Shown one piece after another: positions 20,873 to 29,858 of a stretch of DNA of 64,000 bases. How positions within the stretch are numbered: the stretch's first letter is position 1; the number at the start of each line of letters is the position of its first letter. The position numbers were made by a program, and so were the translations under genes. Source of the stretch: Pseudonocardia hydrocarbonoxydans (GTDB lineage Bacteria; Actinomycetota; Actinomycetes; Mycobacteriales; Pseudonocardiaceae); contig NZ_BJNG01000006.1 in NCBI RefSeq assembly GCF_006539565.1, forward strand, positions 62,001 to 126,000. The letters are read 5' to 3'. The notes beneath the pieces are model-generated. The model searched no databases, was not told the DNA's origin, and worked only from the letters and a program-made list of their open reading frames with translations.

Positions 20873-22269
20873 CGAGCTCCCTCCAGCAGGCCGGCGGCGA
20901 GGCGTTCGAGCCCCGCGGCCCGTGAGGCCTTGACCAGTACGACGTCTCCGGGCCGGAGCTCGGCCCGCAGCAGTTCCAGTGCGGCGTCGACGTCGGGCGC
21001 GTCGCGCGGGGCGCCGTACTCCGGCGCGCCCACCGCCACCAGCTCGTCGACGCCGTGGGCCAGCGCGTCCTGCGCGACCTGCACGTGCGCGGCGTCGGAG
21101 CCTGCCCCCAGCTCGCCGATCCGGCCCAGCACCGCCCAGGTGCGGCGCCCGGCGCCGATCGAGGCCAGCGCCGAGAGCGCGGCCCGCATCGACTCCGGGT
21201 TCGCGTTGTAGGCGTCGTTGACGACCGTGACGCCGTCGGGGCGTTCGGTGAGCTCCATCCGCCAGCGCGACGCCGGCTCGGCCAGCGACAGCGCGTGCGC
21301 GACGGCGTCCGGGGTGGCCCCCAGCTCCAGGGCCACGGCGGCGGCGGCGAGCGCGTTGCCGACGTGGTGCTCCCCGACCAGCCGCAGTGCCACCGGCGCC
21401 GACCCGCCGGGCGCGACGAGGGTGAACCGGGCCCGTCCCGCGTCGACCGCGACGTCCTCGGCGCGCACGTGGGCGTTGGGATGGCGCCCGGTGAGCACGA
21501 CCCGCGCGCGGGTGCGGATGCCCATCGCGGCGACGGCGGGGTCGTCGGCGTTGAGGACGGCCACCCCGTCGTCGTCGAGGGCCTCCACCAGCTCGCCCTT
21601 GGCCTCGGCGATCGCGGCGGTGGAGCCGAACTCGCCCAGGTGGGCGGAGCCGACGTTGAGCACGACCCCGATCCGCGGCGGCACGGCCGCGGCCAGCGCG
21701 GCGATGTGGCCCGCCCCGCGCGCGGAGAACTCCAGCACGAGGTGGCGGGTGGACTCCCCGGCCCGCAGCGCCGTCCAGGGCAGGCCCAGCTCGTTGTTGA
21801 ACGACCCGGGCGGGGCGACGGTCTCCCCCAGCGGGGCCAGCACGGCGGCCAGCAGGTCCTTCGTCGACGTCTTGCCCGAGCTGCCGGTGATGCCGACGAC
21901 CGTGCAGCGCGGCAGCTCCGCGACGGCATGCCCGGCCAGGCGGGCGAGCGCGGCAAGCACGGCGGCGCCGTGGCCGTCGGGATCGGTGGCGGCGAGGTAG
22001 GTGTCGGTGCGGCGCCCCGGCACCGGCGGGACGACGACGGCCGGGGCGTCGACCTCGCGCCCGGCCAGCACGCACCCGGCCCCGGCGGCCACGGCGGCGG
22101 CGGCGAAGTCGTGCCCGTCCACCCGCTCGCCGGGCAGCGCCACGAACAGGCCGCCGGGGCGGATCGCGCGGGTGTCGAACTCCACGGCCGTCACGGGCTC
22201 ATCGCCGGTGGCCCGGTGCAGGCGCCCGCCGGTGACGGCCGCGACCTGCGCCGACGTCGTCGGCCTCAC
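20869..22269 (-). CDS. murF: UDP-MurNAc-tripeptide--D-Ala-D-Ala ligase
   Basis: MurF adds the D-Ala-D-Ala dipeptide, completing the UDP-MurNAc pentapeptide. The 466-residue ligase has the ATP loop GSSGKTST (residues 129-136), [12 protein letters not shown], and [15 protein letters not shown] in the C-terminal domain. It starts at GTG 22269, which overlaps the murE stop as GTGA. The reading frame runs open far upstream through murE but has no signatures there. Confidence 0.96.
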   Translation of the reverse strand: MRPTTSAQVAAVTGGRLHRATGDEPVTAVEFDTRAIRPGGLFVALPGERVDGHDFAAAAVAAGAGCVLAGREVDAPAVVVPPVPGRRTDTYLAATDPDGHGAAVLAALARLAGHAVAELPRCTVVGITGSSGKTSTKDLLAAVLAPLGETVAPPGSFNNELGLPWTALRAGESTRHLVLEFSARGAGHIAALAAAVPPRIGVVLNVGSAHLGEFGSTAAIAEAKGELVEALDDDGVAVLNADDPAVAAMGIRTRARVVLTGRHPNAHVRAEDVAVDAGRARFTLVAPGGSAPVALRLVGEHHVGNALAAAAVALELGATPDAVAHALSLAEPASRWRMELTERPDGVTVVNDAYNANPESMRAALSALASIGAGRRTWAVLGRIGELGAGSDAAHVQVAQDALAHGVDELVAVGAPEYGAPRDAPDVDAALELLRAELRPGDVVLVKASRAAGLERLAAGLLEGAR

Positions 22270-23792
22270 CGGTGCACGCCCGCCGCGGAGATGGCCGAGG
22301 CCAGCTCGGCGGCGTCGTCGAAGGGGTGCTTGACGCCGTGGATCTCCTGGCCGACCTCGTGCCCCTTGCCCGCGACGACGACCGCGTCGCCCGGCCGGGC
22401 GGCGGCCACGGCGGCCGCGATGGCGGCCCGCCGGTCGCCGATCTCCACGACCTCGCCGCGGCCCGGCTCGGCCACCGCCCCGGCCAGCATCGCCGCGCGG
22501 ATCTCCGCCGGGTCCTCGGTGCGGGGGTTGTCGTCGGTGACGACCAGCAGCGCCGACCGGGCGGCCGCGGCCGCACCCATCATCGGGCGCTTGCCGCGGT
22601 CGCGGTCGCCGCCGCAGCCCAGGACGGTGATGACCCGGCCCGGCACCTCGTCGCGCAGGGCGTCGAGCAGGGCCGCGACGGCGGCGGGCTTGTGCGCGTA
22701 GTCGACCACGGCGAGGTAGGGCTGGCCGGAGTCGACGCGCTGCATCCGCCCCGGCACCGCGACGCCCGCGATCCCGGCCGCCCCGGTCTCCACCGGCACC
22801 CCGACGGCGTCCAGGCAGGCCAGCGCGACCAGCGCGTTGGCCACGTTGAACGCCCCCGGCAGCAGCAGCCGGGCCGGGACCGCCCGGCCGTAGGGGGTGA
22901 GCACGGTGAAGGTCTGCGACCCGTCCTGGCCGGTCACCGCGTCGACCGCGCGCCAGTCGGCGGGGGCGCCGGTGCTGCTGACGGTGACCACGCCCGGGGT
23001 GCGCGCGGCCAGGCGCTGCCCCCACCCGTCGTCGACGCAGACGACGCCGTGCTGCGACCAGGCGTCGAACAGGGTGGCCTTGGTCTCGAAGTAGTCGTCC
23101 ATGTCGCGGTGGAAGTCGAGGTGGTCCTGCGAGAGGTTCGTGAACGCGCCGACGGCGAAGCGGGTGCCCGCGACCCGGCCCAGCGCGAGCGCGTGGCTGG
23201 AGACCTCCATCGCGACGTCGGTGACCCCGGCCTGCGCCATCACCGCGAACAGCGCCTGCAGGTCGGGCGCCTCCGGCGTGGTGAACGAGCTCGGCAGCCG
23301 CCGGGCGCCGATCCGGGTGCCGATGGTGCCGATCAGGCCCGTCGGGCGGCCGGCCGCCGCCAGACCCGTCTCGATCAGGTGCGAGACGGTGGTCTTGCCG
23401 CTGGTGCCGGTGACGCCGAGCACCGTCAGCGCGGCCGTCGGGTCGCCGTAGACCAGCGAGGAGGCCGAGCCGAGCACCGCGCGCGGGGCGGGGTGGACCA
23501 GGACGGGAACGCCGACCGGCCGGGTCGCGCCCGCGGGGTCGGTGAGCACGGCCACCGCACCCGCGGCGACGGCGGCGGCCGCGAAGTCGGCGCCGTGGGC
23601 GCGGGAGCCGGGAAGGGCCGCGAACAGGTCGCCCGGACGGACGTCGGAGGCCCGCAACGTGACGCCCGTGACCGCGACGCCGGGCGGGGGCGGGGCGACC
23701 CCGATCCGGGCCGCGACGGCGCGCAGATCCACCGGTGGCAACGACCGCGGTCGGGTCGGCGCCTCGGGGGGCGGGCTCGCGTACGACGACAC
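22266..23792 (-). CDS. murE: UDP-MurNAc-L-Ala-D-Glu--meso-diaminopimelate ligase
   Basis: MurE adds the third stem-peptide residue. In this 508-residue protein the ATP loop is GTSGKTT (residues 129-135), HLDFHRDMDDYF is the carbamylated-Lys region, and the C-terminal DDNPR motif is the known mark of the meso-diaminopimelate-specific enzymes. The wall is therefore predicted to be DAP-type, as expected for this order. A Pro-rich N-terminal tail (1-22) precedes the fold. A 355-nt gap separates it from ftsI upstream, so murE may start a sub-operon. Confidence 0.96.
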   Translation of the reverse strand: MSSYASPPPEAPTRPRSLPPVDLRAVAARIGVAPPPPGVAVTGVTLRASDVRPGDLFAALPGSRAHGADFAAAAVAAGAVAVLTDPAGATRPVGVPVLVHPAPRAVLGSASSLVYGDPTAALTVLGVTGTSGKTTVSHLIETGLAAAGRPTGLIGTIGTRIGARRLPSSFTTPEAPDLQALFAVMAQAGVTDVAMEVSSHALALGRVAGTRFAVGAFTNLSQDHLDFHRDMDDYFETKATLFDAWSQHGVVCVDDGWGQRLAARTPGVVTVSSTGAPADWRAVDAVTGQDGSQTFTVLTPYGRAVPARLLLPGAFNVANALVALACLDAVGVPVETGAAGIAGVAVPGRMQRVDSGQPYLAVVDYAHKPAAVAALLDALRDEVPGRVITVLGCGGDRDRGKRPMMGAAAAARSALLVVTDDNPRTEDPAEIRAAMLAGAVAEPGRGEVVEIGDRRAAIAAAVAAARPGDAVVVAGKGHEVGQEIHGVKHPFDDAAELASAISAAGVHR

Positions 23793-24147
23793 GGGGGGAG
23801 GCTACCGGCGGGCGTACCGACCCCCGCCCGCGCACCGGGCCGCGTCACCGCAGGCCGGGACCGCCCGGCTCACCCCACCCACCGGTCGCCGCGCGCCCGC
23901 CCGCCCCCGTGGCCCGCGGGCCCTCCCCCGACCGGTGATCGTCGGCGGCCGGTGCACCGAACCGGACCCCACGGGCGGTTCCGGACATCCGGGTCGCCGC
24001 CGCGCCGGCCGCCCCGGTCACCGCCCCCACCCCGCCGACCACCGACGCCCGCGTCCACCACCGGCACCCGACGCGCGCGTGCGCGCAGGTCGTGCCGGGG
24101 CGGGTGGTGTCAGGGGTGCGGGGTGGTGTCAGGGGTGCGGGGTGGTG
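23793..24147. other. Non-coding gap between ftsI and murE
   Basis: These 355 nt hold no gene I can support; all frames have biased shadow-like composition. There is a 9-bp inverted repeat, caccggtcg at 23880-23888 and cgaccggtg at 23929-23937. It encloses the palindrome ggcccgcgggcc (23911-23922), so a branched hairpin can form. A 19-bp tandem repeat occupies the end next to ftsI (separate entry). No convincing -35/-10 pair for murE was found. Confidence 0.6.
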
Positions 24148-24153
24148 TCAGGG
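24102..24153. repeat. 19-bp tandem repeat spanning the ftsI stop codon
   Basis: Two perfect 19-bp copies (24102-24120 and 24121-24139; unit gggtggtgtcaggggtgcg) and a third partial copy (24140-24153) lie in tandem. The third contains the ftsI TGA stop (24148-24150 on the minus strand). Because 19 is not a multiple of three, the copies place extra TGA triplets in other frames after the gene's end. Confidence 0.9.
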
Positions 24154-25986
24154 CGCGACGAGGGTCTGGACGGGGGCGGGCTCGGCGGACACCGGCAGGC
24201 CCTCGCGCTGGGCGAGGTAGCTGGCGATGTCGTGGAACAGCGGCGCGGCGCTGGACCCGCCCGCCGGGGCGTCGAGCATGATCGCGACGACGTAGCGCGG
24301 GTCCTGGGCCGGGATCATGCCCGCGAAGGTGATCCAGTACGACGAGCGCGAGTAGCACGCGCACTCCGGGTCGACCTGCTGCGCCGTGCCCGTCTTGCCC
24401 GCCACCTGGTACCCCGGGACGGCCGCCTGCGGGCCGGTGCCGCGCTGGCCGCGGGCGTCCTGGGTGACCGCGGTGAGCATCGTCCGGACCTGCGCCGCGG
24501 TCTCGGGCGAGACGACCCGCACCGGCTCCGGGGCGGGGGTCGGGGTGCGCAGGCCGTCGGGCCCGATCGTCCCGGCCACGATCCGGGGCGGGATCCGCAC
24601 CCCGTCGTTGGCGATGGCCTGGTACATCCCGGCCATCTGCAGCACCGTCATCGACAGGCCCTGCCCGATCGGCAGGTTGCCGAACGTGGAACCCGACCAC
24701 GCCTCACGCGCGGGCACCGAGCCGGGGCTCTCGCCGGGCAGCCCGACCTCGGTGCGCACGCCGACCCCGAACGCCGCGAGCATCGCGGCGAAGCGGTCCT
24801 CGCCCACCCGCTGCGCGGTCATGATCGTGCCGACGTTCGACGACTTCGCGAGCACCCCGGTGAGGGTGTAGTTCTCGGTGCCGTGGCTCCAGGCGTCCTT
24901 GATCGTCCGGTCGGCGACGTCGATCGTGCCGGGCACCGCCAGGACCTCGTCGGGGGTGGCGAGCCCGTACTCCAGCGCCGCGGCCATCGTGACGACCTTG
25001 TTCACCGACCCGGGCTCGAACGGGCTGGTGACGGCCGGGTTGCCGCCCCCGCTGCCGGTGGAGCGGTCGGCGTCACCGCCGTTGGCCAGCGCGAGCACCT
25101 GCCCGGTCGCGACGTCGAGCACGACCGCCGACGACGACTCCCCCGCCCCGGTGGCCGCCACCTCGTCGGCGAGCGCGCGCTGCACCGTGAACTGCAGGTC
25201 GGAGTCGAGCGTGAGCTGCAGGTCCGACCCCGGCACCACGGGCCGCTCGAACTGGGTGCTGCCCGGGATCTCCGCCGCGCTCTCCTCGGCCTGGCCCACG
25301 ACCCGCAGCCCCGGCGAGCCGGCCAGCAGGTTGTCCTGCGAGTTCTCCAGGCCCTCCCGGCCGGTGATGCGCTCCTCGCCCGCGTCCCAGCGGGAGAACC
25401 CGACGATGCTCGACGCCAGCGACCCGCCCGGGTACTCCCGCTTCTCGCGGTACTCCTCGGCGATCAGCGGGAAGCGGTCCCGCAGGTCGCGGGCCACGTC
25501 GGGGTCGACGTACTCGGCGAGCACGACGTAGCCGCGGTCGGCGCTCAGCTTGTCGACGAGCTCGGCCCGGTCCTGCCCGGTCGACGCCGCGACCGCCGTG
25601 GCCATCTCCTGGATCATCGTCGCGGTGCCGTCGCCCAGGGTGCGGGCGAGGGTGCGCGGGTTGGCCACCAGCGCGCGGGCCTCGACGCTGAACGCCAGCG
25701 GGGAGCCCGCCCGGTCCAGGATCGCGCCGCGCTCGGCCGGCACCACCAGCTCGACGGTGCGCTGCCGCTCGGCGGCCGCCTTCAACTCGGCGGCCTGCAG
25801 CGTCTGCACCGTGACGAGCTTGAGCGTGGCGAGGGCCAGGGCGACCACCAGGACGATGCGGCCGACCTTGAACCGGGCGTCGTGGTCGCGGGTGCGCGGC
25901 GCGGGGCGCCGCGCGGGGGCCTTGCGAGCGGCGGGCGCGGAGCGGGCCGCGCCGCCGGGCCGGGTCCGGGGCGGGGCGGAGGGCAT
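24148..25986 (-). CDS. ftsI: FtsI/PBP3 septal transpeptidase (class B PBP)
   Basis: FtsI (PbpB in mycobacteria) cross-links septal peptidoglycan, working with FtsW. The 612-residue protein has a basic, Pro-rich cytoplasmic tail (1-40), one membrane helix (about 42-62) and a PBP dimerisation domain. The penicillin-binding domain has nucleophile Ser327 in SVNK, the KSSN motif, and KTG with Lys531 in AGKTGTAQQ. A CACYSR segment near the end may form a disulfide, but this is untested. ATG 25986 shares one base with the upstream FtsL-like stop. Confidence 0.96.
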   Translation of the reverse strand: MPSAPPRTRPGGAARSAPAARKAPARRPAPRTRDHDARFKVGRIVLVVALALATLKLVTVQTLQAAELKAAAERQRTVELVVPAERGAILDRAGSPLAFSVEARALVANPRTLARTLGDGTATMIQEMATAVAASTGQDRAELVDKLSADRGYVVLAEYVDPDVARDLRDRFPLIAEEYREKREYPGGSLASSIVGFSRWDAGEERITGREGLENSQDNLLAGSPGLRVVGQAEESAAEIPGSTQFERPVVPGSDLQLTLDSDLQFTVQRALADEVAATGAGESSSAVVLDVATGQVLALANGGDADRSTGSGGGNPAVTSPFEPGSVNKVVTMAAALEYGLATPDEVLAVPGTIDVADRTIKDAWSHGTENYTLTGVLAKSSNVGTIMTAQRVGEDRFAAMLAAFGVGVRTEVGLPGESPGSVPAREAWSGSTFGNLPIGQGLSMTVLQMAGMYQAIANDGVRIPPRIVAGTIGPDGLRTPTPAPEPVRVVSPETAAQVRTMLTAVTQDARGQRGTGPQAAVPGYQVAGKTGTAQQVDPECACYSRSSYWITFAGMIPAQDPRYVVAIMLDAPAGGSSAAPLFHDIASYLAQREGLPVSAEPAPVQTLVAP

Positions 25987-26711
25987 CAGCCCGCTGCCGC
26001 CCCGTCGGCGCCCGTGGCGGGATCGCCCGCGGGATCGACGGCCGGCTCGGCCACGGCCGGCGCGACCCCGGCGGCCAGCTCCGGGTCCACCGCCGGTCCG
26101 GCGGCGGGATCGGCGGCGGCCGGGTCCACCGGTGCGTTCGGGTCGACCGGTGCGTTCGGGTCCACTGTCGCGTTCGGGTCCACCGGGGCGGGCGGCGGCG
26201 CGGGCGCGACGGGCGGCGCCGGGGGACGCGCCATGACCGGCTCGCCCACCACCGTCACCGCGCCGTCGGGCCCGACGACGAGCCGGGCGGGGTCCTGCAC
26301 CGGGATCATGCCCATCTCCGTGGCGCGGCGGGCCAGCTCGGGAGCCGACGCCGCCACGGCGACCTCGCGGCGCAGGCGCTCCACCTGCTCGGTCAGCACG
26401 CCGGCCTCCACCCGCGCGGCCTGCAGCCGGTAGGAGTCGGCCGCGGCGGCCGTCGACAGCCACAGCGTCGTCACCATCCCGACGGCGAGCAGCGCCATCA
26501 CCAGCAGCACGAACTGCGCCCGGCGCGACGACGGGGCGTTCCGCGCGGGACGCCCCCCGCCGACGACGCGGCGCAGTCGCTCGTCCCGCTTGGCGTAGGC
26601 CCGCCGGGCCGCGGGCGCCCCCCGCTGTGCGGGGATCGCCGCCGGCTCGGTCGCACGCCCCGGCCGGGGCGCGGTGCGCACCCGCGACCGCTCGGTCACC
26701 GGCGCGCTCAT
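25986..26711 (-). CDS. FtsL-like bitopic division protein with Pro-rich tail
   Basis: The gene sits exactly where ftsL sits, between rsmH and ftsI. The 241-residue protein has a basic N-terminus (1-64), one membrane helix (about 66-86) and a short coiled coil (about 92-125, SYRLQAARVEAGVLTEQVERL). A hydrophobic block ending MGMIPVQDPARLVV is the FtsL/septum-initiator signature. The last 80 residues are Pro/Ala/Asp-rich repeats, encoded by an 18-bp DNA repeat, and are longer than in typical FtsL. It presumably joins the FtsQ-FtsB-FtsL complex; sequence identity within this family is always low. Confidence 0.82.
   Translation of the reverse strand: MSAPVTERSRVRTAPRPGRATEPAAIPAQRGAPAARRAYAKRDERLRRVVGGGRPARNAPSSRRAQFVLLVMALLAVGMVTTLWLSTAAAADSYRLQAARVEAGVLTEQVERLRREVAVAASAPELARRATEMGMIPVQDPARLVVGPDGAVTVVGEPVMARPPAPPVAPAPPPAPVDPNATVDPNAPVDPNAPVDPAAADPAAGPAVDPELAAGVAPAVAEPAVDPAGDPATGADGAAAG
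26122..26193. repeat. 18-bp in-frame repeat in the FtsL-like tail
   Basis: Four tandem 18-bp units (26122-26139, 26140-26157, 26158-26175, 26176-26193), close to gggtccaccggtgcgttc, encode the DPNAPV-type repeats of the FtsL-like C-terminus. Unit length preserves frame. Confidence 0.85.
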
Positions 26712-26775
26712 CGCCGCGCCCCGCTCCGCGAGCCCCGCACCGCACGCCCGCCCATGGCCGCCCCCACCTTCGTAC

Positions 26776-27774
26776 TCATGCCGCGTTGCCCCCGATCGGT
26801 CGCGCCTGGATCCTTTCCGCCGCCCGCAGGCGCACCGAGGCCGCCCGCGGGTTGTCGGCGATCTCGTCCTCGCCCGCGGGCTCCGAGCCGCGGGTCAGCA
26901 ACCGCAGCTGGGGGCCGTGCCCGGGCAGCTCCACCGGCAGGCCGGCCGGCGTGCGCGAGCCGGCCCGCGCGGCCAGCTCCCGCTTCACCATCCGGTCCTC
27001 CAGCGAGTGGTAGGACAGCACCACCAGCCGACCGCCGACGCCGAGCGCGTCGAGCGCGGCGGGCAACGCACCCCGCAGCGCCTCCAGCTCGGCGTTCACC
27101 TCGATCCGCAGCGCCTGGAACGTCCGCTTCGCGGGGTGCCCCCCGGTCCGCCGCGACGCCGCGGGCACCGCCGCGTAGAGCAGCTCGACGAGCTCGGCGC
27201 TGCGCCGCAGCGGCTCCGTGGCCCGGCGCCTGCCCACCGCCTGGGCGATGCGCAGCGCGAACCGCTCCTCGCCGTACTCCCGCAGCACGCGCGCGAGCTG
27301 CGGGACGGGGTAGGTGTTGAGCACGTCGGCCGCGGTGGGCCCGGTGGTCGGGTCCATCCGCATGTCGAGGTCGGCGTCCCGGGAGTAGGAGAACCCGCGG
27401 GACTCCGCGTCGAGCTGCAACGAGGACACGCCGAGGTCGAACAGCACGCCGTCGACGGGCCCCAGCCCGAGGTCGGCGAGCACGTCGGCGATCTCGTCGT
27501 AGACCGCGTGCACCAGGTGCGTGCGGTCGGAGTACGCGACCAGCCTGCGCCCGGCGAGCGCGAGGGCGTCCGGGTCGCGGTCGAGCCCGACCAGGACCAG
27601 CCGCGGGTGCGCGGCCAGCAACGCCGCCGCATGGCCGCCGAGGCCCAGCGTGGCGTCGACCAGCACGGGCGGTGGCCCGGGCCGGTCCAGGGCGGGCGCG
27701 AGCAGCTCGGTGACGCGACGCAGGAGCACCGGGACGTGCCTGGCCCCAGCCGGCCCGCCCTCGTGTTCCTGCAC
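26776..27774 (-). CDS. rsmH: 16S rRNA (cytosine-1402-N4)-methyltransferase
   Basis: RsmH (MraW) methylates C1402 in the 16S decoding centre. The 332-residue protein starts with [13 protein letters not shown] and has [14 protein letters not shown] as the SAM motif. [43 protein letters not shown] and [12 protein letters not shown] complete the family blocks. It is the usual second gene of the dcw cluster. A 231-nt gap with a large inverted repeat separates it from mraZ. Confidence 0.96.
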   Translation of the reverse strand: MQEHEGGPAGARHVPVLLRRVTELLAPALDRPGPPPVLVDATLGLGGHAAALLAAHPRLVLVGLDRDPDALALAGRRLVAYSDRTHLVHAVYDEIADVLADLGLGPVDGVLFDLGVSSLQLDAESRGFSYSRDADLDMRMDPTTGPTAADVLNTYPVPQLARVLREYGEERFALRIAQAVGRRRATEPLRRSAELVELLYAAVPAASRRTGGHPAKRTFQALRIEVNAELEALRGALPAALDALGVGGRLVVLSYHSLEDRMVKRELAARAGSRTPAGLPVELPGHGPQLRLLTRGSEPAGEDEIADNPRAASVRLRAAERIQARPIGGNAA

Positions 27775-27864
27775 CGCTCACCTCCCTGGCCGCCGCCGAA
27801 CCGTCGTACCCCCGCCGGTGTCCCGCGGACCACGCCCGTGCTCCCCAGCCAGGGCGTGATCGGC

Positions 27865-27981
27865 GGTGTCCCCACCCGGGCGCCGCGCCCGCCTCCACGT
27901 CGCCGCCGGACCTGGCACCGGGGAAGGTGTGCCAGGGCCGCAGGCGCCGGGGAAGGGACGCGGCGCCCGGGTGGGGACACC
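27865..27981. repeat. Perfect 23-bp inverted repeat with nested hairpin between mraZ and rsmH
   Basis: The arm at 27865-27887 is the exact reverse complement of 27959-27981 (core ggtgtccccacccgggc), separated by 71 nt. Inside, cctggcac (27911-27918) pairs with gtgccagg (27929-27936) around a 10-nt loop. The whole gap can fold into a long stem with a nested hairpin. There is no protein-coding signal. It could be an RNA-processing or attenuation site for the mraZ-rsmH transcript, or a small palindromic element. Confidence 0.85.
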
Positions 27982-28005
27982 GACTTCGTTCGTTGCTCCA
28001 CGGGC

Positions 28006-28437
28006 TCAGATGAGCCCGGGCAGGACCTCCTCCTGCGCTTTGGCGTACTCGTCCTCGTGCTGTTCCTGGTACTGCTGCCAGGCCTGCGCGTCCCAGATCT
28101 CGGCGCGCGTGAACGCGCCGATCACCACGCAGTCCTTGCTGAGCCCCGCGTAGCGCCGCAGCTCCGCGTTGATGGCGATGCGGCCCTGCGAGTCGGGGTT
28201 CTGGTCGTCGGTGCCGGAGAAGAGGTTGCGTTGGAAGATCCGGGCCGACTCGCTGGTGAGCGGAGCCGAGGCGACCTTGGCCGCCATCTCGCCGAAGGCC
28301 TCCCTGGTGAACACGTAGAGGCAGTGGTCCTGCCCTTTCGTGATCATCAGACCGCCCCGCAGCTCGTCCCGGAACTTGGCGGGCAGCGTGAGCCGCCCCT
28401 TGTCGTCCAGCTTCGGGGTGTAGGTGCCGAGGAACAT
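28006..28437 (-). CDS. mraZ: MraZ transcriptional regulator of the dcw cluster
   Basis: MraZ is an AbrB-like (SpoVT) DNA-binding protein that binds repeats upstream of its own operon and represses it in the species studied. I chose ATG 28437, giving [20 protein letters not shown] (143 residues), because GGAGG lies 8 nt upstream and family members begin at this MFLG. An in-frame ATG five codons earlier overlaps that ribosome site. Two AbrB-type half-domains are visible ([13 protein letters not shown] and [13 protein letters not shown]). The target boxes are described separately. Confidence 0.95.
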   Translation of the reverse strand: MFLGTYTPKLDDKGRLTLPAKFRDELRGGLMITKGQDHCLYVFTREAFGEMAAKVASAPLTSESARIFQRNLFSGTDDQNPDSQGRIAINAELRRYAGLSKDCVVIGAFTRAEIWDAQAWQQYQEQHEDEYAKAQEEVLPGLI

Positions 28438-28490
28438 CGGCGCCACCTCCACCGCGGCCGGGCTGCGACGTCCCAGTGCGCCCCAGCGAT

Positions 28491-28522
28491 CTCCACACTA
28501 CCCCACTTCCCTCCACCGTCAA
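28491..28522 (-). promoter_or_regulatory. mraZ promoter with three MraZ boxes
   Basis: On the minus strand TTGACG (28517-28522) and TAGTGT (28495-28500) are spaced by 16 nt, a good sigma-70-type promoter. Three GTGGAG/GTGGGG hexamers occupy 28511-28516, 28501-28506 and 28491-28496 with exact 10-bp periodicity, that is, on one face of the helix. They cover the spacer and overlap the -10 box. GTGG-type repeats are the known MraZ operator, so autorepression of the whole wall/division operon is predicted. Confidence 0.88.
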
Positions 28523-28855
28523 CCTGTGCGGAGCCCGCCTTTCCGCTGGTCGGGCGGTGAATCCGCAGCTCAGAGCCTCGTCGACGGAGTGGGGGGCCGT
28601 GGGGCACCACACGGCCGCGCGACGGCTCTCGTCGCCCAGGAAGCGCCGTTCAGTCACACGGAGTGACCGTTCTCGCCACACGGGACCGCGCCGTGCGGGC
28701 CGGTGGGGGATCGTGGGGGCCCCGGGAGGCGGTGGTGGGGCGCGGTGGTGGGGCGGGGTGGGGAGCCCGACATCACCCGTCCGGGCACACCGCACGCGAT
28801 CGTTTGAGAGACTGGCCGCACAGCGGTCCGCCGGGGCCGCGCGCGAGGAGGTCGG
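28523..28855. other. Divergent intergenic region between mraZ and the moxR operon
   Basis: No gene is supported here. A 7-bp stem, ggccgtg at 28595-28601 with cacggcc at 28610-28616, is present. A G-rich stretch (28700-28760) follows. GAGGAGG just before 28856 is the moxR ribosome site. I cannot identify a clear plus-strand promoter. Confidence 0.5.
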
Positions 28856-29854
28856 GTGACCACGACGAGCAGCCGTTCCGGACGGGACGCGGTCCCCGCG
28901 GTCGGCCTGGCCGAGGTGGCCGAGCTGAGCGCCCGCGTCGCCGCCAACATCCAGCGCGTCATCGTCGGCAAGCCCGACGTCGTGCGGGTCGCACTGGTCA
29001 CGCTGCTGGCCGAGGGCCACCTGCTCGTCGAGGACGTGCCGGGGGTCGGCAAGACCTCGCTGGCCAAGGCGCTGGCGCGGTCGATCGACTGCTCGGTGAG
29101 CCGCGTGCAGTTCACCCCCGACCTGCTGCCCGGCGACATCACCGGCATGTCGATCTACAACCGGCAGACCACCGACTTCGAGTTCCGGCCGGGCCCGGTG
29201 TTCGCCAACATCGTCATCGCCGACGAGATCAACCGGGCGTCGCCCAAGACGCAGTCGGCGCTGCTGGAGTGCATGGCCGAGAACCAGGTCACCGTCGACG
29301 GCGCCACCTACGCCCTGGCCAGCCCCTTCATGGTCGTCGCCACCCAGAACCCGATCGAGATGGACGGCACCTACCCGCTGCCCGAGGCCCAGCGCGACCG
29401 GTTCACCGCGCGCGTGTCCGTCGGCTACCCCGACGCCGCCGCCGAGCTCTCGATGGTCGACGAGCACGCGAGCAGCGATCCGCTCGACACGCTCGGCCCG
29501 GTCACCGACGCCCGGCACCTGCACTCCGTGATCGAGGCGGTGCGCCAGGTGCGGCTCGGACCGGAGGTGCGGCAGTACTGCGTCGAGCTCGTCGGGATCA
29601 CCCGCCGGCTGCCCGAGGTGCGCCTCGGGGCCTCGCCGCGGGCCACGCTGCAGCTCGTCCGCGCGGCGAAGGCCCAGGCCGCGCTGGCCGGGCGCGGGTT
29701 CGTCGTGCCCGACGACGTCCAGGCCGTCGCGGTGCCGGTGCTGGCCCACCGCCTGCTGCTCACCCCGGACGCCCAGGCGTCGCGGCGGTCCGCGGTCGAC
29801 CTGGTCCGCGGGCTGCTGGGCCGCCATCCGGTGCCCCAGCGCGCCGGCGGCTGA
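28856..29854 (+). CDS. MoxR-family AAA+ ATPase
   Basis: This 332-residue MoxR chaperone-like ATPase starts at GTG 28856 behind GAGGAGG. The Walker A motif is GVGKTSLA (about residues 63-70), and NIVIADEINRASPKTQSALLE holds Walker B with ASPKTQ typical of MoxR. FMVVATQNPIEMDGTYPLPEAQ is sensor 1. MoxR proteins remodel partner complexes and nearly always sit beside DUF58/VWA genes. Here DUF58 follows after 4 nt and a TgpA transglutaminase after that, so the three form one operon. Confidence 0.93.
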   Translation: MTTTSSRSGRDAVPAVGLAEVAELSARVAANIQRVIVGKPDVVRVALVTLLAEGHLLVEDVPGVGKTSLAKALARSIDCSVSRVQFTPDLLPGDITGMSIYNRQTTDFEFRPGPVFANIVIADEINRASPKTQSALLECMAENQVTVDGATYALASPFMVVATQNPIEMDGTYPLPEAQRDRFTARVSVGYPDAAAELSMVDEHASSDPLDTLGPVTDARHLHSVIEAVRQVRLGPEVRQYCVELVGITRRLPEVRLGASPRATLQLVRAAKAQAALAGRGFVVPDDVQAVAVPVLAHRLLLTPDAQASRRSAVDLVRGLLGRHPVPQRAGG

Positions 29855-29858
29855 CCGC

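Noticed and set aside
23793..24147. A small gene between ftsI and murE
   Set aside because: Frames lack a ribosome site and any family resemblance; hairpins and repeats explain the region better.
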